In this document: positions 11,809-26,132 of the stretch, piece by piece | How positions within the stretch are numbered: position 1 is the stretch's first letter | Layout of the letters: each line of letters starts with the position of its first letter | Source: Chlorops oryzae | Taxonomy: Eukaryota; Arthropoda; Insecta; Diptera; Chloropidae | Direction: 5' to 3' | DNA: 64,000 bases | Assembly: GCA_020466095.1 (NCBI GenBank) | Contig: CM035809.1 | Span: forward strand, 26,572,573-26,636,572 | The notes under the pieces: model-generated | Told to the model about the DNA's origin: nothing | What the model saw: the letters and a program-made list of their open reading frames with translations, nothing else | Databases searched by the model: none | Made by a program: the position numbers and the translations under genes

Positions 11809-14655
11809 AGTGACGTAGGCAGGGGTGATTTTGATAAAAATCGGCCTTGTTAAAACCCCCTCTAATATGCAAAGAAACATGAGAAAACAATGGTGATATC
11901 AAGTTGAAAACCCCTTCAGAAAGAGACTTCTCGGTCCTCCACCGCTGAAAAACTTATTCCAGACTTATAAATGTATTCACTTAACGTGGCTTTAATATTG
12001 TCTGGCAATTGTTTTTTTATTTGAAGCCGAACGTCGGTTAATTGTGGTTTATTTTATTCAATTTGTTGGCTTTCTTCTTCAATTCGTCGGCACACGCTAA
12101 CAAAGCATTCATTAACTATGCAAACGAAGGCAACGGAATCACGGTAGGATGAGCAAAGGAAAACAGTCAAAAATGGACGCCATCCTTTCATAATTTTCAT
12201 TTGAATTCATGTTGTCTTTTTTTTCCACTGAATGCTTTTACAAATCATAATCATTAGCGCAATTGTATAAGCATTCCTCGAAAGGATCTTAACCAAATCG
12301 GCAAAAATGTTCCCAAAAAAACGGATTCACCTCAACCGCAGTCTGTTTGCTTTTTATTCAGCTTTTTTGTTAACGCTTTATGGCTTAATTTTATGTAATT
12401 TACGCGCAATATGAACGAAATTTGCCACATCCATTTGATGGAAGACAAATGTTGATCTTCATATAATAAATTTGACTTTGCTTTGTCCAAATTTCATTCA
12501 TTCTATGCTTATTAAATTCAATTCTAGAGTTCATTCTCATGGAAGTTGAAATAATTTATGAAAAGAGAAATAGTTTTATAAAGGTAGGATATTGATTAAG
12601 GTTCTTTCGACCGCTCGATCAATTATTGAGCATCTCCTATAGCTAACCTTTAAAAGTTTATCCGAAACAAGTGGAATTTTTTAAAGGATTGAATTGGCTT
12701 TAACATTTATGAAGCACTCTTCGAAGACATTTCGTTATGGCCAATGTTCACATTAAGTGGAAATAAATCCTACCAAATCCAGCCCTCAACGTTTCATCAA
12801 TAATTAGTTTTCCTTATTTTCCTCCCGTTAGTATACCGCATTCTCATTCCACTGTATTAATTTATTATCCTTAAATAGCCTCATTAGCTATTGATTGCAT
12901 TTAACATTGCAAAATCGATCGCAAACTAAATTAAATTACCACTCAAGGCAGTATATGTACACCCAACGCACTCCCAAAAAGGTGAAACAATCGAAGGTCA
13001 AACGACGGTAAATTGACACAGGACATCAGCAATGTCAATAATGTCGCTGTAAGGCAACAACTTCACCGTGAAATCGAACAACAATAAAAACAATATAAAC
13101 AACATTTCCAAAGGCATCGAACGGCATCCATTCTGAGACAATGCCCGCGAAGGAGATTGACAAAGTAATTGACATGATGCAACATGGCATCACTTGCGGT
13201 GTTGCTTTCAATAGACTTTGATACATAAACACTTCAAAGTGTTGTTATGGAGCTATTTTACGTGAAGATTTAGTGAAATGAAGTTTTTTTTATTATCCTT
13301 TCAATTTAAAAGATATAACCTAAGAACTCTCAAAATAGTTAAGCCATTTAAAATTCGGATTCGACCATTTAAAAAACCCGATATCTTTTAACAAGGCAAT
13401 AACACTTTCACATGACTGTTCTATTATTGTTTAACCAACACGCAACGGATCTGTCACACACATATGCACTTATTTCACTGAACTCACGCACACTCAAACG
13501 GAACAAGCGAGCAGCCAAATGGGCTTACATTACTTCACTTCCGTTTCCTTTTCATGCCAACGACGACGACGACGACGACGTAGTAACAGGCTCGGTACAT
13601 TTTGTCGGTAGTGCGATTGTTCTCCAACACATTAACATAGTAAAATTCATACAACTGTGTGCGTGTATCGGCTGCGAAGGATGTTCTCTCTAATGTGCGG
13701 CAAACTGTGCGAGCGAACAAAGCAATCAAATCATAATTATTTCATTTTCCTTGCCTATCAGGCATGTGGCTTTGTCATTGCCGGACGTTATTTTAATGTA
13801 CCTTCATGAATGTGCGTAGTATTTGTACAATTTTGAATGCATGGCACACACACACACACACACACACACACTCTTGGAAAATTTCTATTATTATGATCTA
13901 AAATTGGTTTTGTGTCCCATTGTTCGAGTTGCCATATTAACTGATTGTATACGGAATTCTATAGCAATGCATATGTATTGGGGCTTATGGTGTGTACCCT
14001 GTTGCCCAAGCTCCATTCATAGCCATTATGTAGAATATTATATTGTTATGAATATTGAAAGATTTTTCCTTTATATTATTGCGTATTTAATTTGTAACAA
14101 ATCCTGATGAATCCTTCTAGCGTATACGGCTTTCACACGCTATTTAAGTCATGCCGTTTTAATGTCCGTTTAAGCAATTGATTTTTGGCATTAATAAACT
14201 ATTTAACCTAGTTGAATGAAAGCTAATATAACGAGCTCTGTGGAAATAATTAACTGTGATGGTAACAACATTATCGTTAAACAAACTAATTGTGGTGAGA
14301 ATACAATTCTCAATAGCTTTATGGAATTTTTTTTATTAGCTCAATTCGGGAGAATAGTAAGCGATTCAATGATCTAACGACTGACGGACTTATATCCACT
14401 GCTTCGAGTGCTTTGGCGGAGCTCTGCTCACAGAGACACTCAAAAACCCAATTTTTTCCTTCTTTGGCTCAAATTAAATCCCAAGGAAGATATTTTTAAG
14501 AGTCCTTAAAATAATGGACCAGTAACTTTTATTTGAATGCATGTTTGTGTGAATATATCTCCGGCATTAATAAATAACTGATTTCTTGTTCTCTTCAAGA
14601 GGTCGTAACAAGGATCCAGACCGACGATCGACATTTGTTGATAGTGTTTTTCTTT
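11809..14655. other. Non-coding stretch with microsatellites
   Basis: Contains a (GAC)n tract at 13559-13580 and a (CA)n tract at 13844-13871. No coding region is recognised. Translated frames over the trinucleotide tract give only Asp runs on one strand and Val runs on the other. Confidence 0.6.
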
Positions 14656-15087
14656 ATAGTGCGTTTCCATATGGTGTTATTAACGTGTTAAAGTGTTATT
14701 CTCAATAACACCTCGGTAACACCTCAATCGATAAGAAAATATCGATTTATCGTATCGAAATTTGTGCATATCTAACTATCAAAATGAAATCAAAACAAAA
14801 ATAAATATTTTTGTAATATTTAGAAATTAATTTTTCAGATTTGAATAAGAAAAAGCGGAAGAGCCATCAAGGTGTAATTTCCGTTTGAAAATGAAAAAGG
14901 TCTGCAGAAATAAAAATGCACTGATTTTAGCGCTTGAAAAGCTGGCAGCCCTACTTGCAATTGAAAATACACGAACAGCTGCCAAGCTTTAACACCTTCG
15001 TAGAATGTGCAAGTGGAAACGGTAGTGTTAAATCGAAGTGTTAAAGCTTAACACTTCAGAATTTAACACCATATGGAAACGTACTAT
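14656..15087. mobile_element. Non-autonomous DNA transposon with about 23-bp TIRs
   Basis: The left end reads ATAGTGCGTTTCCATATGG and the right end, reverse-complemented, reads ATAGTACGTTTCCATATGG. Both continue into GTGTTA, so they are almost identical over about 23 bases. The interior (about 385 bp) is rich in GTGTTA/TAACAC words near both ends and has no transposase frame. A target-site duplication is not clear; TA or TTA is possible. The superfamily is not assigned. Confidence 0.7.
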
Positions 15088-18000
15088 TAATCATCGACAC
15101 GTCAGGTCTATTTTTCTATAGTTTAACTTCAACCTTTGAAGCTGTCTCGAAACGAAAATCTTCTTCGTTGTTCTCAAGCCGAACCTGACAGCTCTTTGAA
15201 GGAAAAGCATCCATAAAATACTAACCAATATTTCTTAAGTCATTTGTTTTTCTATTTTTTTGAATAGAAAACAACGATCCATTTATCTGAGATTACAAAA
15301 ACGATGCCATAAGATTCCCCAAAATGGAAAAAATTCCTCAAACTTTATACCATCCTCAGTCTATACTCCAGTGGAATTGAAGCAAAATCATGAATTATGA
15401 CGATACCTAGTGCAATTCTCTCTTCGTTTACCCCTCGTTTATCTCACATTATAATAACGTGCTTTCTTTAAAATTTTAAATTTAAACCAATACACTTTTC
15501 TCCTGAATGTCCACTTTTTCTGTTCAAACAATCCTCATGAAAATCCCCCTGTCTCAATGGTCAGAACAACTTTTGTTTTTTTTTTTTGTTCTTCGTGTAT
15601 GCCCACATAATTTAACGAGTTTTAAATATGTGGCCGCCTGCGTTGTGGGTGTTGCGAATAGTGGTGGTGGGGTCATCACAAGGATTCGTATATTTTCATA
15701 GTTTTCATTGCTTGCTTCCCTTTGTTTGTTCCTTGCGCTTTACATTATTTTCAACCAATCGAAAAGCCTGAATGAACATTACAGGCACGAGCAGCACAAG
15801 GAAATAAAAGTAATTGCAACAGTAACAAATGATTGAAATTTCGAAAGAGCAAATATTTAAACTGTCCATGGAGTGCATTATAGAAAAACGTTTCTCCTTT
15901 TTCAACATATTCTCTCTTGCCCTACCCATCCCTCTCTCGTTCTCTCTCTCACTCCCTCTCTTTTGTTTGATGTTTGTAAACTTTATAAAATTCTACAGCA
16001 AAAGCAGGCCAAATTGGAGAGCACAATATTTTAGTAAAATATTTGGGCTACTTGGAATGGATATAAGGACTCCTTCCTTTAGCTAAAATAGCAATAAAAC
16101 AGTGCAATCAAAGGGTTAAATTTATGATAGTTCATTCACAAAAACGAAGGCCAAAGAAAAGAAAAAATATATTTTCACAAAGACCAACAAAGCAACGCCT
16201 GGCATCGCCTGGTTCAGCACGTCGTATGTGGAACGTAGTAAGTAAATAAAAAATTACGTTACATGGAGCAAAACTTGGTCAAATAAATGTGTGCATATGC
16301 GGAATGTTATAATCAATTATCAGCGAACATATGCGACCGTGTTCAAACGTGTGTTCATATTACACACACACACACACAGAGTCCCACTCAGTTAAAAGCT
16401 CAGCTGTTGCATGCAGTAAAACGATTATCGTGCCGCATGCAGTAAAAAAAAAAATAAGAAAACGAACAACTCCAAAAGGGCGAAGGAATATTTCTTTCTC
16501 TGAATTTGTTCTCATGTAATCATTGGGGGAAAAACTTTCCAAATTCGCATTGCAGCTGCGTCGCAATTTCTCTATTTCGGGTATATTTTTCTCCATGTAT
16601 GAACGGGATTTTCTTTATTTTCTTTTTTGCGGGAAGAAATACAAGCAGAAATTGAATAAGTATCCCAAATGGAAGGGAGAAGTTTTTCACTCCCTTTGAG
16701 CGATATTAATAGCCACAAAATATTCATTTTTACAATTTTTTCAAAGTGATTTTGTACATGTTTTAATATTTTAACCCTTTAATTATTAATGCAGTTTTTA
16801 TTGAAAATAAAATGCAGAAAAAATATTCTGCCATGTCATCCCATCTGGACAATATTGAAACATTTTCCGCAATGCCATTCAGTTCAAAGCGACCTCATCT
16901 CATCGCTTTCAAAAAGCAAATATGAAAAGCGAATGGCGATTAAAAAATAATTTGCGGAGTGAAAATTAAAAAAATAAAAAAATCAACAATAATTATAAGC
17001 ATGAATCGAAATGAGATAAAGATTCGATTGGCTGCAAGAGGAAAAAGCAAATGCAATAATTGCGGCTTTGGCTTTGCGCTCATAAAGCGAGAAAATGTTG
17101 AAAGAAAACTTTTTTAAAAAAATATTTAAAAAATATAAAAAAAATATTTTTAAATAAAATAATGGAAGACAAAATAACTGTTGCGTTGCACACTCCTCAC
17201 CGAAATTATTGCAATCATCGTTGTTTGTTGTTTTTGTTGTTTTACTTTATATAAAGTTGATTCAGCTCTATTTGATTTGTTTGGCTTCCGACTGGTGTTT
17301 TGCAACCACTCGTTTCTGCCTTTCTTCGCTTCATGCAGCAGCACCACAACCACATCTTCTGGTCATGGCAAACCGCACTTCTCAGAAGAGCAATTTCAAT
17401 TTTAACACTTTCAAAACACACACACATACATTCTCACAAGTCGAATCATGAATGCGTACAACTTCGACTTGCCCAAAAATCTCATATCGCCATTTGTTGC
17501 AATTTCAACAGAAATTGTTGCTAAAATAATGCGTAATCCTGTGTGGGCTCGATGGCTCACCTTCTGGTGTTGATGCTCCTTTCTTTATACATTTCGGAAT
17601 AAAATAGGAAACGCAAAATGGCAAGTGGCAAATGGAAAATGGAAAATAACCGAATACCTTCATACTGCATAATGGTGTTTATTCTGAGTGCTTTGAAAGT
17701 TGAAGTTGCTTTTAGGTTGTGGAGTTTCCCACACTTGCTTCTAGGGTTGATGTTTTCGAGCAGTTGCTGTGCTGTGTACGAAAAGAAGCTTTAGTTCTTA
17801 ACCACATGATGCACTGAAGTTTTTCCTCAAATATTTCTACTCAAATATTGTGCAACAATCGGGGTGGATTTGCTTAGATTCCCTTCATTTTTATGCACCT
17901 TCGTCATTTCATGCAGCTGTGGGTTTCTTCATTGCAAAGTTCTTAAATGGCTTATTTATATAGCCAAAAAAAAAAGGTATCTTTATGTACCGCACAACAA

Positions 18001-19280
18001 AATCCATTCACCACAAAACAATCTGAAGCATATTGCGACATGAAAGCACTGCAGAAGAACTTCTTCTTCGTTTGCCCTACGCAGCATCGCAAGTTTTTAA
18101 GGATTTTAAAAAGCATCCTCACATGCACGTGCATAAATCCCTCTCATATTTTCAGGCACGTTTCCTTCAATATCTTCCAGCTTCCCTTTATTCATTATAC
18201 ATACAGAAACATAAACAAACATACATACATATATACATGCGAAGGGAAGAGCTCATTCCGATTAAGAATCAAAAGGAAAAATAATGAAATTGAATCCTTT
18301 TTTAAATGCCTTGAAGCTCTTTCAACACCGTCTTGAACTTTTGAAAACTATGGTTCGTACTCCTGCAGTTCGAGGACGAAAACCGTTAGCACGCCAGTTT
18401 TGTTTTTTTTTTCTCTCTCTCTTCTTCTTTCAGTGTATCTTCAACGGTAAGCAATTCCTGATGCTTTTATTGAAGAGGAGTCATGCCGTTTAGTGGAACC
18501 AAATTGTGCGAATGGGTTTCCTTCTTTCGAAATGTTTTTGCATATTTTCCTCCACAATTTATGAAGTCGGAAGGTATTTTGGAAACTGAGAGCTTTCTCA
18601 AAGAAATTATCAACAGTTTTCCTTAATTTTTTCCATTCGAATAAACATATTTATTTTTGCCTTTTGACTTTTGTGGAAAAAATAAAAATAATATAAACAG
18701 CCATTTTTTTAGCTCATTCCCTTTCACATATCCTTGTTAATTTATTCTCATTTATTTTCAGAAATGTTTACATTTCTCAAAGAATATTTTTGAAGCGGAG
18801 GGTGGGTGTTTTTCATATTATCCTTTGATATTCAAAACCACAGTTTATAATGACACCATCTGCAATCAATTTTGAGCACATTTATTTCGACTCTTATGCA
18901 GTTTCCCATTTGAATTTCCATTGGATTTTGACGCCACAATAGCACAATATTTTAACTGATTTTGCGATTAATTTTTTGTCTGAATATGGCAGCAACCTTC
19001 AGGCTATTGTATGCGTAATTTTCACTCTTTGACAAACTGTCTGCGGGTTTTAATTGCCGCGATTGTCAACTGCGTGTATGATGGGTTAAAATGTTAATAC
19101 TTTATACGCCCTTTGTATTCCCGATAATTAACATATATTAAACTGACGTTAAATTAGAGGGAGTTTGCCCTAAAGAGGTGGAAATAAGGGAAAGAGGTTA
19201 CTCGAGGTTGTTAATGACGTTTTGAAGGTAACCAAAAGTCACGAGTGATTATTGAAAATGTTAAAATTTTGTGACCTTGA
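15088..19280. other. Non-coding stretch
   Basis: Contains an (AC)n tract at 16361-16379, poly-A/T runs, and short Tephritid- or muscoid-style ACATACATACAT runs near 18225. Longer frames such as 17947-18336 (129 codons) have no recognisable motif and biased low-complexity composition. No gene is supported. Confidence 0.55.
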
Positions 19281-20220
19281 GATACTCAGGCGCGTCAGAT
19301 TTTTATGCAGAGGGATCAACTTGATGTCTTAGTCCTCCTGAATGATAATCCGACAATTTTAGAAACAATAGCTCGTAAAACAAAATGAACAAGAAAAGGA
19401 TTCACGACTCACAGTTTTTTAGTATTAGGGTAAGGTTACCTCAAGTGGACTGTCACTTCGACTGGACCACTTGAATGTTTACTATGTTGTGGCAGTTGAA
19501 ATGGCTAATTAATATTACAACCAACTTCACTCCGAACTTCAACAGTAAGTAATAAAGCTTCCAGCTGACCACACGTGTTTTTGCTTAAAAGCGAGCGCTT
19601 CAAATAAAAGTGAAACTAATTTGGTGCTTATAACATCGTGCATCTTTGTGCCTGCTACGAATAGTGCCAAAAACGGCTTTTTAAACTTAAGAAGTATATT
19701 TATTTTTAGTTAGATCATTGGTAATTAAAAAATCATTTGAAAATTTAAATAGAGGTTGGATTAAGTTTTGGTGGCTCACTTGAAATCATATGATTCACCT
19801 TGAGTGGACCACTGCTTGAAATCTTGATATAAATATAGCTTGGAACAGTTTTAACTAGTTTTATGAGATTTATGAAGTTTTTTGGTGATTTTTAAATAGC
19901 ATTTGGTCATGTCGCCGATAAGTGCATCAGTATCAAAAGCTTTTTTACATGCAAACATTGTGAAGTGGATAATAACACTGAATCCGATGCTCAGTTCAAA
20001 AAATATAGTAGTTAAGTGGTTTTTTTTAACTTTCGACCATTTTTTTAATTTATTTGAAATTTTTTTCGGATGCTCCACTCAAGGTTGCAATTTTTTCACC
20101 CCAAAAATTCTACCCTTTTTTCAAAATCAAATTTTTTTTCATAAAAACTTTTCGAATACCAGATTATTGAAATATACATTGTACTCAAATTCCCTCTTAA
20201 GCTGACGCGCTCGAGATTTT
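19281..20220. mobile_element. Possible DNA element bounded by inverted CGCGTCAG ends
   Basis: CGCGTCAG at 19291-19298 and its complement CTGACGCG at 20202-20209 are both followed inward by an AGAGGGA word. Both are preceded outward by an imperfect GA-rich arm. Internal CTCAAGTGGAC-like words recur near 19440, 19800 and 20075. The arms are short and imperfect, so a chance pairing cannot be excluded. Confidence 0.35.
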
Positions 20221-22305
20221 CAGAAAATCGATTTTTTTTTTTCTTATCTGACGGGCTGCCCTCAACGCTTCCCAGAATATTAAGCGTTTATATAGTGGGG
20301 GTACACTACAGGGTGCAAGATTTTTCACCATATTATTGTCGGAAACGATCGAGTAACTGCAATAATCCCCTCATGGACTCCCAGAGAAAGAGTTAGACTC
20401 TCTTGAGATCATTTGTTATTCAAGGAGCCAAAAGAAATAATTGTGATGGTAGAGAATCTTTCGATGCCTTTCAAAGCAATATAAACTTTCTCTTTTTCTT
20501 TGTTATTCTAATCCAGATTTGGGGGAAGTTCACTCGAAACTACGAGTTAGTGAGCTTTATGATGAGTGCAATAAGCATTACACTAGCTCAAAATAAAGTT
20601 AAAGATATTATGTTTTTCACTATGTATTTATTACCAGATGAAGTGATAGTCTTCAATATCAGTAGCTACAAATTTGTTCAACTTTGTTCAATTTTCCATC
20701 ATTATGACTAAGATATAGTGAGGCTTACGCTTTTCCTTTTACCACTTAAACCAAAATGAAAATAGTGACCAATTTTACTCTATCGGTAAATTTAAACTGG
20801 AGCTCAAAAATAGGTGCCCTACGCCCAACTCTGTTCTTAAAAAACAATTTTCGAAACGAAAAATTGAAGTAAAAATTAATTTTGTGTAAGAAAAAATGAA
20901 GATCAAACTTTCCGCCAGTTTTCTTTATTAAAAATTAAGTTTCCCAAGAAGTTTAAATTTGCTTTTAACGTAATCCTTTCATGCTTGAAAATCAAGTAAA
21001 AAAACACAAAACACATCCCACAAGAGTTCGTCTTATGAAGCTGACATGGTGATCCATTCTATGCCATTTCGTCTCTTCAAACTCCTTTTAAAGTATAAAT
21101 AAATAATGTCAATTATTAAATGTTGCACATGCATAAGCACTCAATATAAACTTTGCAGCAACTTTTCCATTTGCAGTCACAACATTTTTATGCGTTTACT
21201 TAATAAAAAGCAAAGCAAAACGATCATGGAGAAAATCACACCCGCACACATTGCCATAAAAATAAAAAAATATAGAATGCTCCTTCGCATATGCAGCATA
21301 ACTTTGCAAGTTATTATTTCAAACTTTTATTAGTCCTCGTGATAATCTCGTTATGGGGTAATGAGTGCATCTTTGTTATTTTCTCAAGTATCGTTGATAT
21401 TATCGTAACTCTTCATTCCTGCTGGAGGAAGTGACGCAACTGACACTTATCGTTGGCAAACAATGCGCACACAGGCGGCATAACGATGGAGACAACGATG
21501 CACATGCATGCACAGGCATAAAATAAACAAATGCATAAACAGGACTATAATGATGGGAAGAGGGGGCTATGAAAAAAGGACTAACGACATTTTTTTTATC
21601 CGCAAACCGACGTCATTGGAATGCGCTCAAAGATGGCCACTTTCAGTTGAGATTAAGGTACTACTTGGGGATGGGAGTTTTCATAGGACCATGTCCTTTT
21701 ATTTGAATGAAATAAAAAAATATGTAATAAAAAATTTAATCCAAAGGACATAACAACTTTCCTAAGCTCTCATTTATGCAATCGAATGTCCTTTTCCTCA
21801 AAGGGTACTTCATTATTGGATTTTTAAATTAATAACAGTCTGCTTCTCTTTCCCCAGCAACTGCTAGTAACCTTGTCGATAAGGAAAGGAGGAGTGGAGG
21901 ATTTTTCTCGGGCTGGAGCTTCTTAAAGAGGTCCGAATTGAATGGGTGTACTTCTACGGAACCACAGTGATGGCCTTTTATTTCGGCCATACCTTTATTT
22001 TCCTCTGAGAAGAAAAATCCCCGGACGCTTGATTTATATTTCTTCAATTAATATTCTTTCGAATGCAAATGGCTAAGGAATTCAAAAGTGTTTGCTGCAA
22101 TTGAGCTACTCCATCAAAATCATCAATTGCGATTTATCACGGATTTTAAAACGGAAAGAAAAAGTTTAAAACTTTGAATCCCCACAACCATTTCCTGTCA
22201 AATCCTGTGATGATGCAACATAAAGGCCCAGAAATTTCGACCACCATTTACTTCAAGCCACCTAGAAATTTAAAAAAATCATTTAACATTTTATTTCTAA
22301 CATAT
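20221..22305. other. Non-coding stretch
   Basis: No recognisable gene. A TACAGGGTG word near 20308 resembles some insect transposon ends, but no partner was found. Open frames are short and lack motifs. Confidence 0.5.
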
Positions 22306-22476
22306 TAGGGGTATTCACAAAGGCGTCGGAAAATAGGAAAGTCGGAAAATCGGAAAATTTTAACTGCTTAAAAAGTTGTGCAGGATATTAAAAAAATTTA
22401 TTAAATTTTGAGAAGTCGCAATTTTCCGATTTTCCGACTTTACAACGTTTTTAACACACCTTTGTGAATACCCCTA
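22306..22476. mobile_element. Palindromic MITE, 171 bp, TA-flanked
   Basis: The ends are TAGGGGTATTCACAAAGG and CCTTTGTGAATACCCCTA, a perfect 18-bp inverted pair including a TA at each edge (likely TA target duplication). A second inverted pair lies inside: GTCGGAAAATCGGAAAAT near 22341 against ATTTTCCGATTTTCCGAC near 22422. The transcript would fold into a long hairpin. There is no coding capacity. A Tc1/mariner-like origin would fit TA duplication but is inferred only. Confidence 0.8.
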
Positions 22477-25400
22477 TTTTTTTTAAGGATTTTAACACTC
22501 GCAACAAAAAATTTCGTCAAAACGGATTAATACGGAGTACAAATTAAAGTAAAAAAATGTGCCACAATGGCTTACTTTCAATCATTTTCCATTCTCCACC
22601 TTACAAACTCTTCAAGGAAAATCGAAGAAGGATTAACAAGCCTAGAAAGATTAACAAAAAAAAAAATAGCACTTGAAAAAGATGTCATAGGACTACCCCA
22701 CGTATGAGTGTTTTTTTATTTTTGCTTCAAACTCATACGCACGACGACCTACGACAATAAGACTCCCAAAGCATTTACATTTACATTAACATAAAATGTT
22801 ACTTTTACATGGAGAACGGACAATCCTAACATGGTTCAAAGAAACTGTTCATAGAACTTAGGCACGAAATCATGTTTCGTGGAAGTTAAGATTGAAACTA
22901 ACTTCTGCTTTGTGACACAATCGCCAAGCGAACTCAAAATTTCGTGTGTGTTTTTTCTGGGAAATAAAAAAACAAAAAAAACAAATGGAGTTGTCTCGCG
23001 ATTTTGTTGCGCATGCGTCGACTGGAATCCTTAGAACTGAAAAAATTCTTCCACTCGCTACAAAATTTTCATATAGCCATATCCCATCCATCGCATAGGT
23101 GAAGAGATTTTTACTTCATGCAATGATTTCAACGAATCAGTCAGTCGCTGGAATCCTTTCGTGAATGTCGTGGAATTCATGCTCAACGCTTGCGGTTCAT
23201 TAATATCGACAGAAAAAAAATATTAAATAAAAATAAAAAAAATTCTATATCACCACATGGTAATAAGGTTGATGTAAATAACTTAAAGCCGCACAAGTGT
23301 TTAGAGGAACTCACAAAGCTTAAGGAAGAGGATACAAAAAAAAAACGAAGTGCAAAAAATAAGGGAAAAAAATAAAGAAAATTCTGAAGCATATTTTTTT
23401 GCGTTGCGTGCCGTGCGTGTCATGCTGTGGGTTTTTCGGTTTACGTGAATTAAGGAAACTAAAAAGAAAATAAAGAAAAAAAATCAAAGCTTATGCTAAT
23501 CGGGCAAACGCGGAAACTCAGCAGCATTAAAGTGTGGCCAACTGTGAGTAAGGAGAGCTAAAAAAAAAAAACAAATATTGCGTGGTAGTTTTTTATTGCT
23601 TTTTAAAACATGAATTCCATTTGCAAGACTTTACCGTTCAACTCGTTGCCATAGTTTGCCCGACAAATCGAGTTTGCTCTTCACGTCGTCACGCTTCACG
23701 TTGTAACATTTTGACGTCGCGTCATGTCGTGTGTCATGTCTGCTCCGTGAATAACTTAAGTCACAGTGCCAACCAATTTGCCGGTGAAGAAACGAAGGAG
23801 CGCAAGAGACGGCGCAACGATTAAGAGAAGAAATTAGTATGTATGAAATATTCGAAGCATGTTCGCCTGCTAATTGCTTTGAGAATGTTTGAGAATTGAA
23901 GAAGCCGAAGTGAAATTTGAATGGCTCGAAGGTGTTAATTATAGTTTCTCTTATGCCTGAGTGAGCTTAATTTAAACGATAAAGTTAAACATAAGCATTC
24001 ACTGAGCTGTGGCTAAACAAACAATGTCAACCGAAAACTAATTACAAATAAAATGTAGCATATTTTTGAGCTAAAAAAAAAAAAAAAGAATATCTGCAGC
24101 AAAATATTTTCATGTTTTGTCATTGAAATTCATGCTGAAAATTTCCAATTTTAATTCGAAAATACCGCAAACGCTAATTGCATTTTCCACGATTTTCGAA
24201 CGTTTTCAAACAATAGATGCCTAGCTCGTTGTGGATTAGAGTTTGGCATCGATAACCACAAAATCGTTACGTTATTGCAAAATCCAATATCATGTTATTG
24301 AAAATACATGTGCATCTGTGTGAGTGAATGCGCGCGCGTCTGTGTCTGTGTGTGTTAGAAAAATATCGAAAAATACCATCAAAGCAAATTAAACGCACAC
24401 GTCCCTTTAAAAAAAAAAAAACTACTGAACGCTACTACAGAACGGCTGCAAACCAAGTCATCCGGAAAGTATGCAATATAAATTTGTTACGCTGGATTAA
24501 GCATCAGCTGAAGTTAAAGTAAGTAAGAAAAGTAATATTAAGTAATTCTTCGTCGAATTCCTTGCGAAGAATAGAATACTTAAAGACCAGAAATGTAGAA
24601 GAGTAGAAGAAAAAGAGAATAGAAAAACATTTTCGAAATCTTAGGATGGGTAACAATAAAAGCTGGGCAATTAAGTTTGTGCTTTTCCCCAAACATATTT
24701 TGCATTCCTTCATTTTCTTTGCTTCATTTTCTGCTTTTTTGGAAAATATTTTCCATAAATACGCTTAGGGGCAACACCTCTTTTTAGGTTTTCGTTGTGT
24801 TCGGTCGCCATGAAACGTTTTCTTAATTACTTCCTCTACAAGGATTTTAGTCTTAGAGGCCAGCAAAAAGATATCCTTTCGGGTTTTTGTTTTTTTTTTA
24901 TTGCCAACCTTTTAATTTAGATAAATGAACACCCCGAAAAACTGGGGTCGTCTCAAAAAAGGGTCTTCTCTCAAGCCGAAATAAAAAAGCACTTCGATAT
25001 AAAAAAAGGCTGTCAAAATTAATTGAATTCGATGCAATTAAGCACAATTTCTTTGCAGTTTCGCAGCAACTCAAAGACGCCCGAAGGAAGGAAGCAAAAG
25101 TTTCGCAAAAACACTTTTGTTTTTATATATTTTCTTTTCAAATCGTTTTTTCTTGATAACCGTAAATTGTGAATAATGGGCTCACAATTAAGCGAATATG
25201 GAAGCGAAGAAAATAAGAAATGATCCAAAGAGATTTTTACTCATTTTTTTTTTAGTGTAAAAAGGACTCAATTATTTCGGCAAACTTGTAAAATTTTAAA
25301 AGAGAAAACTCTCTGCTTTGATTTTTACGGAAATATTACTTTAATTTTGTATTTTTACTCATTCCAATAATCTTATGGGGAACTCTTCAATGTTTTTTGA

Positions 25401-25919
25401 ATTAAATTGAGGACTTCGAATATCCGTCTTAAGCACTCATTTTCTCATATACATACATATCTTTAATGGGGTGTAAAAAAAAATTTAAAAAGAAAATTCC
25501 ACCTGTTTCTTAGCTTATGGGTTAACGTATGGGTTCAGGTATTTTTGAGCATTTTTCCAGAATTTTCGGAAAAGGCTTAGTGGTTGCACTACACGGATTT
25601 TCCAAAAAAGTCGTCCTTTTTTTAAATGTTTTCAGTTTTAAGTGAAGATTTGTCAATAAGCAAATTTCGTTGGAAAATTCAGACACTAGTGGGAGGAAAA
25701 ATATCTAAACTTTTCTTTTATATACATAAAATACGAAATTAACTAAATATATTGGTCACCAGGCCGCCACCTTTGATCCTTGACACCTTTTATCGAAAAG
25801 TTTTAGATGTCGCGAAAAGGAGCCTTCATAAGTCTTAAACCTTATATGACAAAGGAGAAAAGTAATAATGCTAAAGACAAAGATAAAGATAGTGAAGTCC
25901 TTTGTAATTTGCGTTTCAT
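22477..25919. other. Non-coding stretch
   Basis: No gene recognised. Contains a CGTATGAGT/ACTCATACG inverted pair near 22702-22740 and several poly-A/T runs. The frame at 23582-23824 is slightly GC-richer than its surroundings but has no family signature. Confidence 0.5.
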
Positions 25920-26132
25920 GATTTTCTTAACTTTTGTAAATTTAAAGCATACTTTATGGAGTACAAAATTTGTTCAACTCACATAAAGTTAAGATTCAAA
26001 TCGATTTTTAGCTTCGAAATTGATTTTTTTGAAGTTAGAAAAGCGGTTTTAAGTTCAGCTTCACATAACTTATTTGACAATTTTTTTTTGCGCCATAAAG
26101 TATGCTTTAAATTTATAAAAGTCAACAAAATC
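25920..26132. mobile_element. Palindromic MITE with 40-bp TIRs
   Basis: The left arm starts GATTTTCTTAACTTTTG and runs into TAAATTTAAAGCATACTTTA. The right arm reads the same in reverse complement with only about three differences over 40 bases. The element is 213 bp, has no open frame of substance, and would form a strong hairpin. A clear target-site duplication was not found. Confidence 0.75.

Noticed and set aside
13559..13580. Asp-repeat protein across the (GAC)n tract
   Set aside because: A microsatellite read as a frame, with no supporting sequence around it.
9980..20320. CACCCTGTATA and TACAGGGTG words as ends of one transposon
   Set aside because: They are 10 kb apart with no matching sub-terminal sequence and no transposase between them.
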